Origin: Heterotrichella gracilis
Lineage: Eukaryota; Sar; Xanthophyceae; Tribonematales; Xanthonemataceae
Length of the DNA: 64,000 nt
Direction of reading: 5' to 3'
Assembly (NCBI GenBank): GCA_032358255.1
Contig: JAULBX010011099.1
Location: 310,001 to 374,000 of the forward strand
Shown: in pieces, positions 8,162 to 16,608 of the stretch
Layout of the letters: the number at the start of each line of letters is the position of its first letter
Numbering within the stretch: the stretch's first letter is position 1
Program-made: the position numbers and the translations under genes
Notes under the pieces: generated by a model
Told to the model about the DNA's origin: nothing
Seen by the model: only the letters and a program-made list of their open reading frames with translations
Databases searched by the model: none

Positions 8162-9394
8162 ATGAAAAAGGTTCTGCTCATAATTACTTTCTTTTTTTCT
8201 TTTCATGTCCACGCTCAGCTTTTATTTAAGCTCAGCGCCGATACACTAAAAACCTTTGTTTATGCTGAGGGTGATGAATTTGATTCAGATCAACTTAATA
8301 CCGACTATTGGAAAAGCGCCTGGACAAAAGCCAATATGGCTCAAAATTTCAGGTACAATGAAGCCAATGTAAAACTTAAAAACGGACTCGTGAATTTTGT
8401 CATGCTAAAGCAAGATTCTGTTTACCGCCTCATGCCGCACGAAATTGACAGTGCTTTTCTAAAAGAAAAGAAAATTTCGGTACAGAATTACACCTATGCC
8501 CTGAATTACTCTGCGGGGATGATCATCACGAAGAAAAAACTCTATTACGGATTGTATGAACTAAAATTCAAAGTAGAAGAAGGCAAAGGCGTTTGGCCGG
8601 CCTTTTGGTTTTATGGCGGAAATAAAAACGATGAGATTGATGTGTTTGAACTAAAAGGCGAAAAGAACGATCTGATTCATGTGGACATGCATTGTCCGCA
8701 GGGATGTGACCGTGGCTACAAAAACAAATTAGGCTTCAGTACCAATTATGGCGGATGGTTGCCCGTTTCAAATTATTTGCACGAGGGTTACAATATCATG
8801 TTGTTAGAGTGGAAGGAGAACGAGATCTTTTGGTACGTAAACGGTCATCCCTTGGCTTACTTTAAAGGACGAATGCCCAATGCCATGAATTTATTTCTCA
8901 ACACTCAGGTAGCAGCAAATGGAAGAGCTTTTTCACCCGGTCCGGATAATAGTACCGTTTTTCCAAATAATTTTTCAGTGGATTACCTCCGCATTTGGAA
9001 AGCGGTTCCTTTTGATTCTGTTCCTCTGCTTGAAAAAAGAGAAGCACCTATATTAAATAAGAGTGCTGTAACGCGTTACACCAACAAACCGGTTTCTAAA
9101 AAGGGATTAATGTATCAACGAAAAAAATTTAAATCAGAAGAAGGACTTGTTTCGCTTTCCCTTGCTCCGAATGGGAAAATGACAGTATTGGTTTTGGGAA
9201 AGCTAAGTCAGGGCGCAACCATTCAATTACAAGGGAAAACAAGAGCATACGCCATCAATGATGCGTCTTCAGAAAATGAATTGAGTATTGACGAAAATGA
9301 AACGCAATTAGAATTGCAAATAAAAACGGATAAGAAAGAGTACAAAAAAACATTCCTCATTCCAGGCCAAGTCATATCTTTACCGGGAGGATAA
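8162..9394 (+). CDS. Secreted glycoside hydrolase family 16-like protein
   Basis: About 410 residues with a signal peptide (MKKVLLIITFFFSFHVHAQ); I prefer the ATG at 8162 to the GTG six bases earlier. Residues ~30-290 have the GH16 jelly-roll pattern: GDEFDSDQLNTDYW, then YGLYELKFKV, then GVWPAFWF, and the catalytic signature E158-I-D160-V-F-E163, with all three acids present. A WYVNGHPL and an FSVDYLRIWK strand close the domain. GH16 enzymes cut beta-1,3/1,4-glucans, agarose, carrageenan and similar polymers; I cannot tell the substrate. A ~110-residue C-terminal extension of unknown fold follows. There is no T9SS sorting domain, so it is probably periplasmic or released. Confidence 0.85.
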   Translation: MKKVLLIITFFFSFHVHAQLLFKLSADTLKTFVYAEGDEFDSDQLNTDYWKSAWTKANMAQNFRYNEANVKLKNGLVNFVMLKQDSVYRLMPHEIDSAFLKEKKISVQNYTYALNYSAGMIITKKKLYYGLYELKFKVEEGKGVWPAFWFYGGNKNDEIDVFELKGEKNDLIHVDMHCPQGCDRGYKNKLGFSTNYGGWLPVSNYLHEGYNIMLLEWKENEIFWYVNGHPLAYFKGRMPNAMNLFLNTQVAANGRAFSPGPDNSTVFPNNFSVDYLRIWKAVPFDSVPLLEKREAPILNKSAVTRYTNKPVSKKGLMYQRKKFKSEEGLVSLSLAPNGKMTVLVLGKLSQGATIQLQGKTRAYAINDASSENELSIDENETQLELQIKTDKKEYKKTFLIPGQVISLPGG

Positions 9395-9426
9395 ATTTTC
9401 GTTGAAGAACGTTCCGGTTGAAACAA

Positions 9427-10821
9427 ATGAAAAGCAGTTTACACGATATTCGGTTTTGGATCATTCTTTTTTTTATCATTAGACTTTATGGTATTACTAA
9501 TCCCCCGCTCGAAGTAGCGCACAATTGGCGGCAAACCACTGTTACCATGGCCGCCAGAAATTTTTTAGAAACAGATTCTAGTATTCTTTATCCAAGGATC
9601 GACATTGCAGGCGAAAAAAGCGGTATCACCGGAATGGAATTCCCCTTTCTCAATTATTTGATCTATTTAGTTTCTTTGGTCTTTGGTTACGCGCATTGGT
9701 ATGGCCGTCTTATCAATTTAGTCGTGTCAAGTTTTGGTATTTTATATTTCTACAAAATTGTTGCCAGGTATTTTAATCCTTCAATAGCCTTTAAAGCAGC
9801 ATTTGTCCTCATTTTTTCGGTTTGGTTTAATTATTCAAGAAAGATCATGCCCGATACGTTTTCCATGTCTTTTGTGTTAGCAGGAATCTATTATGGTTTA
9901 AATTATCTGGACCTAAAACAAACTTTCAAAAACCTTTTTTTGTTTTTTCTATGCACGCTCATTGGCGTATTATCAAAACTACCATCGGCCTATTTATTGA
10001 TTGTTTTTTTATTTTTTCTTGTAGATAAAAGATTGACCACTCGAACAAGAATTTTATTTTTCTCTTTCATGGCTTTGTCCTTGTTCTTTGTGGCCATTTA
10101 TTATTTTTACTGGGTGCCCTATTTAACAGAAACCTTTGGCTTTCGTCATTTTTTTATGGGGAAAAGTATCAGCAAAGGAATAGTGGAAACATTTCTTCAT
10201 CTGGATCAGGTTTCTGAAAAGTTTTATCAGGAAGCTCTGCAAATGATCGGATTCGCGGTGTTTATGGGTGGAGTAATTATAGCTATCATTAAAAGGGACA
10301 AAAAGATGCTTTGGGTATTTGGTCTTTGTTCATTCGCTTTTTCAGTGATCATCTTTAAGGCCGGATTTGTTTTTTATCATCATTCCTATTACATCATCCC
10401 ATATGCACCGTTAATGGCCTTGCTTGCGGCTTACGCCATTGAACAGATCACAAATACCAAATTGGTTTGGGCACTTTTACTTTTAATCGCCTTTGAAAAC
10501 ATCTTAAATAAATGGAACGACTATCAATTAAAGCCCGACCATGCTGCTATGTTGAATCTGGAAAAAGATCTGGACGGCTTTAGTAATAGATCGGATCTGA
10601 TTTTGATCAACAGCCACAAGGTTCCTACACCGATGTATTTTGCTCATCGAAAAGGCTGGCTAAACACAAATGAAGCCATCCTAAATGTCAACTACATTCA
10701 GTCGCTGAAGGAAAAAGGACTTCGATACATTGTGATCTTAAAAAAAGTGTTTGGCACTAAAATCGATTTAACGTATTCGAAGGTTTTTGAATGTGAGGAT
10801 TATGCCATTTATAAGATCTAA
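9427..10821 (+). CDS. GT-C fold membrane glycosyltransferase (ArnT/PMT-like)
   Basis: About 464 residues, largely hydrophobic, with roughly ten predicted membrane segments. The N-terminal periplasmic loop (NPPLEVAHNWRQTTVTMAARN) resembles the first loop of PMT_2/ArnT-type transferases, which use polyprenyl-linked sugars, although the acidic residue at the catalytic position is Glu here rather than the common Asp. A soluble-looking C-terminal tail contains FAHRKGWLNTNEAI. I chose the ATG at 9427 over a TTG three codons upstream. It follows the GH16 gene closely (about 30 bp), so the two may be cotranscribed. Donor and acceptor are unknown. Confidence 0.7.
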   Translation: MKSSLHDIRFWIILFFIIRLYGITNPPLEVAHNWRQTTVTMAARNFLETDSSILYPRIDIAGEKSGITGMEFPFLNYLIYLVSLVFGYAHWYGRLINLVVSSFGILYFYKIVARYFNPSIAFKAAFVLIFSVWFNYSRKIMPDTFSMSFVLAGIYYGLNYLDLKQTFKNLFLFFLCTLIGVLSKLPSAYLLIVFLFFLVDKRLTTRTRILFFSFMALSLFFVAIYYFYWVPYLTETFGFRHFFMGKSISKGIVETFLHLDQVSEKFYQEALQMIGFAVFMGGVIIAIIKRDKKMLWVFGLCSFAFSVIIFKAGFVFYHHSYYIIPYAPLMALLAAYAIEQITNTKLVWALLLLIAFENILNKWNDYQLKPDHAAMLNLEKDLDGFSNRSDLILINSHKVPTPMYFAHRKGWLNTNEAILNVNYIQSLKEKGLRYIVILKKVFGTKIDLTYSKVFECEDYAIYKI

Positions 10822-10941
10822 GCAGTGTCCTTGCCTAAAAGTGAGAACAGGGGACAAATTCCCTGCACTTTTCAATAAAAAATTGTTCACAAAAGCAGTA
10901 ACTAAAATGCCCCGATTGCATTATGCTGTGTAATTTTAACC

Positions 10942-12675
10942 ATGCGCTTTTTAATCTACTTTTCATTTCTACTTTTAAGTTTAAGTTTATCTTCTCAGGT
11001 AAAAAAAGACTACTACGATGCACAACAAGTTCATTTACGAACTGAAACGGATTATTATAAAGGGATGCCTCATGGGCAACACATTGAATATTACCTATCG
11101 GGAAAGGTAAGCCGCAAGGGCTTTTATGAATACGGAAAAGAAGACAGTGTGTGGATCTTTTATTATGAAAACGGCACAAAAAAAGCAGTCGAAAATTATG
11201 TGTCCGGAAAAAAATGGGGCACTAATCTGTATTATTTTAAATCGGGGAAAATAGCTCAGATCACCAAATACGAGAACGATCTGGCAGACAGCACCTGGAC
11301 ATCCTATTATGAGAACGGGAAAATAAAAACACTGGAATCTTTTGAGCGCGGTAAGAAAGAAGGCGAGTGGATCTATTATTTTGAGAGCGGAAACATTGAA
11401 AGCAAAGGAACCTTTGAAAAAGATAAACGCAACGGCAAAGCACTCACGTATTTTAAGAACGGAAAACAAGCGGCTGAACAAACCTATTGTTATGATATTC
11501 CCTGCGGCACCTGGCAAGAATTTTATGAGAACGGACAAAAGAAATTTTCAAAAGAATACAAGGACACCGTATTATATTTAATGGAATTGTGGGATGATAA
11601 AGGCCGACAATTGATCAGCAATGGGAATGGAAGTCTTACGGCTAATTATGATAACGGAATCATACGCGTCATGGGTTCATACAAGGGAGGCTTGCAAGAT
11701 GGCACCTGGCGCTTTTTTCATCCAAATGGAGAGTTAGATTATGAGGCAACATATGAAGCAGCTGTTTTAAATGGGTATTACTCCTCATATTATAAAAACC
11801 ATAATATTAAGAGTGAAGGAAATTTTACGGCGAACAAAAAAAACGGACTTTGGAAATTTTACACGCCTGACGGAAAGATGGAAATGCAGGGAACGCTAAA
11901 AGATAATAGTCGGGAAGATAAATGGACCTATTATTATTCAAATGGTAAAGTGGAAAGCGAAGGAAACTTTTTGAATGATAAACAAAATGGAACCTGGAAT
12001 TATTTTTACCGAACCGGAGAACAATGGAAACAAGGTAATTATGATGCGGGATTAAAAAATGGGGTTTGGACAACCTGGTGGGAGAACGGACAAAAGCTAC
12101 AGGAAGGACCTTATGTGAATGGCGTTGAAGACGGACTATGGATCAGTTGGTGGGATAATGGCACGAAAAAAGACGTTGGAACAATTAAAGGCAAGACACT
12201 CATTAACGAATGGAATGGCTGGTACGCTAATGGTAAACCAAATTACAGCGGGTTTTATAATGAGAAAGGGGCAAAAAGCGGCACTTGGAATTATTTCTAT
12301 GAGTCGGGTCAGCCCAGAGAAATAAGCACATACGTGAATGGGATAAAACATGGCAAGTATGTACAATGGTTTGAAAGAGGAAATTTTATTGATACAAAAG
12401 GACAATACAAAAAAGGGCACCAGCACGGAGAGTGGACGTATTATTATGAGACCGGTGGGATTAGTAAGATTCAAAATTTCAAAGACGGAAAGTTAAGTGG
12501 CAAAAGCGTGAGTTATTATTCCAATTCAAAAGTTCAAAGTGTGTGTCATTATAAAATAGTGAAAGAGAGCAGAAAGGGTAAAGTGCAAAGTATTGCCGAC
12601 GGAGAGTGGATTTTTTACGACAAAAACGGAAATGAAATTAATCGTGTAAATTACGAGAACGGCGTTCGTAAATAA
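10942..12675 (+). CDS. Secreted MORN-variant repeat protein (YwqK-like)
   Basis: 577 residues: a signal peptide (MRFLIYFSFLLLSLSLSSQ) and then more than twenty degenerate ~23-residue MORN_2 repeats of the form G.W.YYY.NGK.......Y..G...G. They run to the C-terminus and end in a WIFYDKNGNEINRVNYENG unit. Databases often label such proteins as YwqK family antitoxins, but no toxin partner lies beside it and the protein is exported, so I would not call it an antitoxin. The repeats form a long beta-rich solenoid, likely an adhesive or scaffold surface. No sorting domain is seen. It precedes a lipoprotein gene on the same strand. Confidence 0.85.
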   Translation: MRFLIYFSFLLLSLSLSSQVKKDYYDAQQVHLRTETDYYKGMPHGQHIEYYLSGKVSRKGFYEYGKEDSVWIFYYENGTKKAVENYVSGKKWGTNLYYFKSGKIAQITKYENDLADSTWTSYYENGKIKTLESFERGKKEGEWIYYFESGNIESKGTFEKDKRNGKALTYFKNGKQAAEQTYCYDIPCGTWQEFYENGQKKFSKEYKDTVLYLMELWDDKGRQLISNGNGSLTANYDNGIIRVMGSYKGGLQDGTWRFFHPNGELDYEATYEAAVLNGYYSSYYKNHNIKSEGNFTANKKNGLWKFYTPDGKMEMQGTLKDNSREDKWTYYYSNGKVESEGNFLNDKQNGTWNYFYRTGEQWKQGNYDAGLKNGVWTTWWENGQKLQEGPYVNGVEDGLWISWWDNGTKKDVGTIKGKTLINEWNGWYANGKPNYSGFYNEKGAKSGTWNYFYESGQPREISTYVNGIKHGKYVQWFERGNFIDTKGQYKKGHQHGEWTYYYETGGISKIQNFKDGKLSGKSVSYYSNSKVQSVCHYKIVKESRKGKVQSIADGEWIFYDKNGNEINRVNYENGVRK

Positions 12676-12687
12676 AGAATAAATTGT

Positions 12688-12695
12688 TATATTTG
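12688..12695 (+). promoter_or_regulatory. Putative -7 promoter element (TATATTTG) of the lipoprotein gene
   Basis: TATATTTG agrees with TAnnTTTG. It lies so close to the ATG at 12698 that the transcript would begin near or after that codon. This favours the ATG at 12707 as the true start and suggests a leaderless or nearly leaderless message. Confidence 0.45.
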
Positions 12696-12706
12696 TTATG
12701 CAAACC

Positions 12707-13537
12707 ATGACAAACTTCATATCCAAAATAACCGTGTTGCTTTCTCTCAGTTTACTCTTTGCTTGTAATGGTGAGAAATCTGAGGACATGAGCTCTTCAG
12801 ACGAGTCTAATCAACCCGCTATTCAGGAAAGTAATTTTAATGCGCAAAATGTATTCAACACATTACCCGATCGAAAACTGGTAATGAAATTGATCGAAGA
12901 AAATAAAATTGAATACAATCCCGATCTATTGAATGATCCGACACGCGCAGGCAAGTATGCTGTTGAACTTTCAAAAGCAGTTAATTTAGGGATATACGGC
13001 GCAGATCTTAGCATCGCCAGTTCTTTTGATCAAACACAAGAGAGCATGGTGTTTTTAAAGTGTGTGAATTTATTAGCAGGATATCTTGGTGTAAATAGCG
13101 CCTTTGATCAACGCATGTTTGAACGCATTGATGCAAACGAAAACAATAAAGATTCTATTATTGAAATTGTTACAGGAGCATTTAAAAAAGTAGACGAGAT
13201 CTTAAAATACAATAACCGTCCTGCCACTTCAGCCATGATCCTTTCAGGATGCTGGATTGAAGGATTGTATGTATCCTGTCAATTAGCCCAGGAAGTAGAC
13301 ACCGAAAGTATTATCAAAGCCATTGTTTCTCAAAAAGAATCGCTCAAAAATTTAATTGTGATGATCGAAGCAGTGACATTGGAAGAAGAAGCCAAATTTA
13401 TTTTGAAAGATCTAAAAGATTTATTTGACATCTACACCGTAGCTGAAACTTCTACTACCTACAATAAAAAAACCATTGCCGGTATCACCGAAAAAATCTC
13501 GGAATTGCGCTATAAGATCACTAACGCAAGTGCCTAA
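12707..13537 (+). CDS. Lipoprotein of unknown function
   Basis: About 276 residues with a lipoprotein signal (MTNFISKITVLLSLSLLFACNG, Cys after LLFA) and a Ser/Glu-rich linker (EKSEDMSSSDES). The mature part is mostly helical and charged, with segments such as LMKLIEENKIEYNPDLLNDP and YAVELSKAVNLGIYGADLSIAS. I have seen similar proteins in Bacteroidota only as hypothetical lipoproteins. A start at 12698 would add three residues, but the promoter-like TATATTTG just upstream argues for 12707. Likely anchored in the outer or inner membrane facing the periplasm. Confidence 0.75.
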   Translation: MTNFISKITVLLSLSLLFACNGEKSEDMSSSDESNQPAIQESNFNAQNVFNTLPDRKLVMKLIEENKIEYNPDLLNDPTRAGKYAVELSKAVNLGIYGADLSIASSFDQTQESMVFLKCVNLLAGYLGVNSAFDQRMFERIDANENNKDSIIEIVTGAFKKVDEILKYNNRPATSAMILSGCWIEGLYVSCQLAQEVDTESIIKAIVSQKESLKNLIVMIEAVTLEEEAKFILKDLKDLFDIYTVAETSTTYNKKTIAGITEKISELRYKITNASA

Positions 13538-13648
13538 TATCGGTCTTTAACCTTTTTTCTCTCAGCCTTTTCTTTTCTTTCTGCCTTTATTACTATCTTG
13601 GTCATGAATTTAACAAAGAGATCTAGCCTGCAATACAAGCACAATTTA

Positions 13649-14914
13649 ATGAAGAAGATTGTTTTAGTGGTTTTACTGTTAATGATGAGCATTAGAAGTT
13701 TTTCTTCTTCCTTGCTCATACCCATGGATGATTCACAAAAGAATCATCTCAAGGCTTATGGATTGGCCTACTGGGCTTTAAAAGGAGAATTGGAAATACA
13801 CTGGTGGTTGAATTATCGCGGCGGTCGTTTTTTAATTCCAAACGTGAAAGCGGTGGCCAACGAATGTGTTATTAGAGGCATAAGTTTTGAAACCATCTCC
13901 GACGCACAAAGCAGTTCTATTTTATCTGATATTGCCAATCCCGAAGAAAATCAAGATGCGGTGAAATTAGAAAAGGCTCCGCGAATAGCTGTTTATTCTC
14001 CAAAAGGGAAACAACCCTGGGACGATGCTGTAACACTGGTGTTGAAGTATGCCGAGATACCATACGATGTGGTGTACGACGAAGAAATATTTTTAGAAAA
14101 ATTAAAAGACTACGATTGGCTGCATTTGCATCATGAAGACTTTACCGGACAGTATGGTAAATTTTACGGGGCCTTTCACAATGCGGCCTGGTACCAGGCT
14201 GAGGTGCGTGAAAACGAAGCCATGGCTAAAAAACTGGGCTTCGAAAAGGTATCGTTGATGAAATTATACACCGCTAAGCGCATCAAAGAATTTGTTTTTA
14301 ACGGCGGTTTTTTATTCGCTATGTGCAGTGCTACCGATAGTTACGATATAGCTTTAGCGGCCGAAGGCATTGATATTTGCGAAACTGTTTTTGATCATGA
14401 TCCGGCAGATAAAAACGCCAATACTAAAATTGATTATAGCAAAGGATTTGCCTTTGAAGGATACAAATTAAGCATGAATCCAATGGAGTACGAGTACTCT
14501 ACGATTGATACTTATACCTCCAGAAATCAGTACGGTCTTACACAACGAACAGATTTGTTCACCTTGTTTGAGTTCTCTGCCAAATGGGACCCGGTTCCCA
14601 CCATGCTCTGTCAAAATCACAGTACAACCATTCAGGGCTTTTGGGGACAAACAGCGGCCTTCAATAAAAACTACATCAAAAAAAATGTGTTGATCATGGG
14701 CGAAGCCAAAGCCTTTAACGAAGCGCGATACATTCATGGTGAAATGGGCAAGGGAACCTGGACCTTTTTTAGTGGTCACGATCCTGAAGATTACCAGCAT
14801 CGCGTTGAAGAACCACCCACGGATCTTTCGCTTCACCCTAATTCACCGGGCTATCGCTTGATCTTGAACAATATTTTATTTCCGGCAGCTAAAAAGAAAA
14901 AACAAAAGACTTAG
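13649..14914 (+). CDS. Conserved exported Bacteroidota protein (often misnamed asparagine synthetase B)
   Basis: About 421 residues when started at the ATG 13649, which yields a signal peptide (MKKIVLVVLLLMMSIRSFS); in-frame codons further upstream would bury it. The next residues (LLIPMDDSQKNHLKAYGLAYWAL) are a strongly conserved opening in Bacteroidota. The middle (RIAVYSPKGKQPWDDAVTLVLKYAEIPYDVVYDEE) and the FNGGFLFAMCSATDSYDIALAA block look like a class I glutamine amidotransferase/ThuA-like flavodoxin fold. None of the asparagine synthetase domains (N-terminal Cys-2 amidase, PP-loop synthetase) are present, so that label is wrong. Function is unknown. It has a long tail of lysines. Confidence 0.75.
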   Translation: MKKIVLVVLLLMMSIRSFSSSLLIPMDDSQKNHLKAYGLAYWALKGELEIHWWLNYRGGRFLIPNVKAVANECVIRGISFETISDAQSSSILSDIANPEENQDAVKLEKAPRIAVYSPKGKQPWDDAVTLVLKYAEIPYDVVYDEEIFLEKLKDYDWLHLHHEDFTGQYGKFYGAFHNAAWYQAEVRENEAMAKKLGFEKVSLMKLYTAKRIKEFVFNGGFLFAMCSATDSYDIALAAEGIDICETVFDHDPADKNANTKIDYSKGFAFEGYKLSMNPMEYEYSTIDTYTSRNQYGLTQRTDLFTLFEFSAKWDPVPTMLCQNHSTTIQGFWGQTAAFNKNYIKKNVLIMGEAKAFNEARYIHGEMGKGTWTFFSGHDPEDYQHRVEEPPTDLSLHPNSPGYRLILNNILFPAAKKKKQKT

Positions 14915-15117
14915 TTTGCTTCTTTAAATCCTTACAGGTTTTCGGATATTAAACGGAAAAACCTGTAAGGATTTGCGAAAGAGACCTAGTTTAACCGGTA
15001 TAAATCTTTACAGGCTTTCGGTTATTAAACGGAAAAACCTGTAAGGATTTGCGAAAGAGACCTAGTTTGCCTCTTTAAATCCTCTCAGTTATTTAACGGA
15101 AAAACCTGGAAGGATTT
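14912..15117. repeat. Three tandem hairpin repeats (period 75-76 bp)
   Basis: Three head-to-tail copies start at 14912, 14987 and 15063 with TAGTTT. Each contains a hairpin: 14926-14974, 15002-15050 and 15077-15117. The first pairs AAATCCTTACAGGTTTT with AAAACCTGTAAGGATTT around a TAAACGG loop; copies 1 and 2 share their right arm and the GCGAAAGAGACC spacer exactly, and copy 3 is more decayed. They fill the gap between two plus-strand genes and could act as attenuators or mRNA stabilisers, but the tandem form suggests duplication of a REP-like unit. Confidence 0.9.
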
Positions 15118-15142
15118 GGTGAGAATAAATTATCTTTACTCA

Positions 15143-15499
15143 ATGAATTTTATTTTAAAAATTATTATTTCAGCATTGGCTGTATTTATGGTAGACAAAT
15201 TACTACCGGGTGTGAGTGTCGATGATTTTTGGTCTGCCTTGCTGGTAGCTGTGGTTCTGGCTTTTTTAAACACTATTGTGAAACCAATACTAACACTGCT
15301 TACTATACCTATAACTGTTTTTACCTTAGGATTCTTTCTCTTAGCCATCAATGCCTTTATCATTATTTTCGCCGAAAAACTTGTGAGCGGCTTTCATGTA
15401 GAAGGTTTTTGGTGGGCCTTGTTATTTAGTTTGATCTTATCTTTATTCACCGGCATTTTGAATGCTATTTTTGGTGTGAACGAAAAAACGGAGTCATAA
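15143..15499 (+). CDS. Small membrane protein, phage holin family 4 superfamily (holin_4_2, YvlD-like)
   Basis: 118 residues if started at the ATG 15143, which opens directly into the first membrane helix (MNFILKIIISALAVFMV). Four hydrophobic segments alternate with short loops; the conserved family pieces are LNTIVKPILTLLTIPITVFTLGFF and the middle INAFIIIFAEKLVSGF. Despite the family name these are ordinary membrane proteins, found widely outside phages, of unknown function. No other phage gene is near. It ends at a bidirectional terminator shared with the convergent gene. Confidence 0.85.
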   Translation: MNFILKIIISALAVFMVDKLLPGVSVDDFWSALLVAVVLAFLNTIVKPILTLLTIPITVFTLGFFLLAINAFIIIFAEKLVSGFHVEGFWWALLFSLILSLFTGILNAIFGVNEKTES

Positions 15500-15527
15500 A
15501 AAAACCCCGAAGCAATTCGGGGTTTTT
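15500..15527. terminator. Bidirectional rho-independent terminator
   Basis: AAAAACCCCGAA-GCAA-TTCGGGGTTTTT is a perfect 12-bp stem with A and T tracts on both sides. It lies directly between two convergent genes (15143-15499 plus and 15534-16172 minus) and serves both. Confidence 0.92.
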
Positions 15528-15533
15528 ATTTTT

Positions 15534-16172
15534 TTATTGATCGAACTTGCTATACCCTTCCGGTATGGCAAAATTAGAATCATCGGGAGGTGTATTTACT
15601 ATTTTAACTACTTCTAGTTTCGTTAATAATTTACCGTCAGTCAATTGTCTCTCTTCGCTGAGCATTGGCATGCTGCCTTCCGGAATGCCTTTGATCTGGC
15701 CATAATAAATACTTTGTTTGTCTTTTCTATTCCATAATTTAACCAATGGGGCAAAAAACGGATACTTATTTCCTTCAGCGATCCAATAAGTGATCACTGT
15801 ATTTTCTTCCGCATTTTTAACGGTGTATTCCGTGCACTTTACATTGGCAATTGTTTTTGGAGCGGTACCTTTAATAACAATGCATTGTCCTCTTATGACT
15901 TGTGGTGTTTCACTTTTTTGTGTGCCCCACAATTTTCGTTTTGGATTAAGAAACTTAACTGTGTTAGCGCTTAAATCAAAAATAAAACTTCCCTCCACAT
16001 TTCCTTTTTTCCCAATTTGATCCAGCCTAACCAATTTGTTCTTTATCATGTAAACATTGTTGGTGGTATCTTTTTGAGTAGAGTACTTAAAGTCAATGGT
16101 GCCGCTGAACGCCTGAGCGCGTATAAGGGTGGCAACAAAAAGTAGTAGGGTAACTGTTACTATTTTTTTCAT
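15534..16172 (-). CDS. Exported DUF4412-like protein
   Basis: 212 residues with a signal peptide (MKKIVTVTLLLFVATLIRAQ). The mature protein opens with AFSGTIDFKYSTQKDTTNNVYMIKN, continues with a LVRLDQIGKKGNVEGSFIFDL strand pair and a C-terminal WNRKDKQSIYYGQIKGIPEGSMPM region. This is the pattern of Bacteroidota DUF4412 and related lipocalin-like or LolA-like periplasmic proteins, whose function is unknown. I am sure of the gene and its export, less sure of the exact family. Confidence 0.75.
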   Translation of the reverse strand: MKKIVTVTLLLFVATLIRAQAFSGTIDFKYSTQKDTTNNVYMIKNKLVRLDQIGKKGNVEGSFIFDLSANTVKFLNPKRKLWGTQKSETPQVIRGQCIVIKGTAPKTIANVKCTEYTVKNAEENTVITYWIAEGNKYPFFAPLVKLWNRKDKQSIYYGQIKGIPEGSMPMLSEERQLTDGKLLTKLEVVKIVNTPPDDSNFAIPEGYSKFDQ

Positions 16173-16225
16173 AGGGTGAGTTTTAAGACACTAATTTATG
16201 TATTTTAGTAACAATACCTTCTATT

Positions 16226-16594
16226 ATGGAAAAGAATTCTAAGAAACAGGGACAAGATGGCGAGATTTTCGCCAAAAGACATCTTTTAAACGATGGATAT
16301 GAGATCTTAGAATGTAATTGGCGATACAAAAAATACGAAATTGACATCATTGCCAAAAAAGCCCAAACCATCGTCTTTGTAGAAGTTAAAACGCGGAAAA
16401 ATAGTACCTTTGGCGAGCCGGAAATATTTGTAACCAGACAAAAACAAGGCTTTATAATTGCCGCCGCAAATCAGTATTTAAAGGATAATAATATTAGCCT
16501 GGAATCCAGATTTGATATTATCGCCATTATTCAGCTTAATAACACCCGAACTGTAAAACATCTGGAAGCGGCCTATTATCCGTTAATTAAGTAA
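16226..16594 (+). CDS. yraN: YraN/UPF0102 family protein
   Basis: 122 residues matching UPF0102 end to end: G..GE.FAKRHLLNDGYEILECNWRYK, then EIDIIAKKAQTIVFVEVKTR (the E-D...E-K nuclease-like core), then a RFDIIAI strand. The fold is that of Holliday-junction resolvase-like PD-(D/E)XK enzymes, and the active-site residues are kept, but no firm function is known. It sits 14 bp upstream of the pseudouridine synthase gene on the same strand and likely shares a transcript with it. Confidence 0.92.
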   Translation: MEKNSKKQGQDGEIFAKRHLLNDGYEILECNWRYKKYEIDIIAKKAQTIVFVEVKTRKNSTFGEPEIFVTRQKQGFIIAAANQYLKDNNISLESRFDIIAIIQLNNTRTVKHLEAAYYPLIK

Positions 16595-16608
16595 TATAAA
16601 TTTGTAGA

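Noticed and set aside
10942-12675. YwqK antitoxin of a toxin-antitoxin system
   Set aside because: The protein is exported and has no toxin neighbour; the name comes from the repeat type only.
13649-14914. Asparagine synthetase B
   Set aside because: No N-terminal Cys amidase domain and no PP-loop; a signal peptide is present.
15143-15499. Phage holin and hence a prophage
   Set aside because: The family is widespread in bacterial chromosomes and no other phage gene is in the window.
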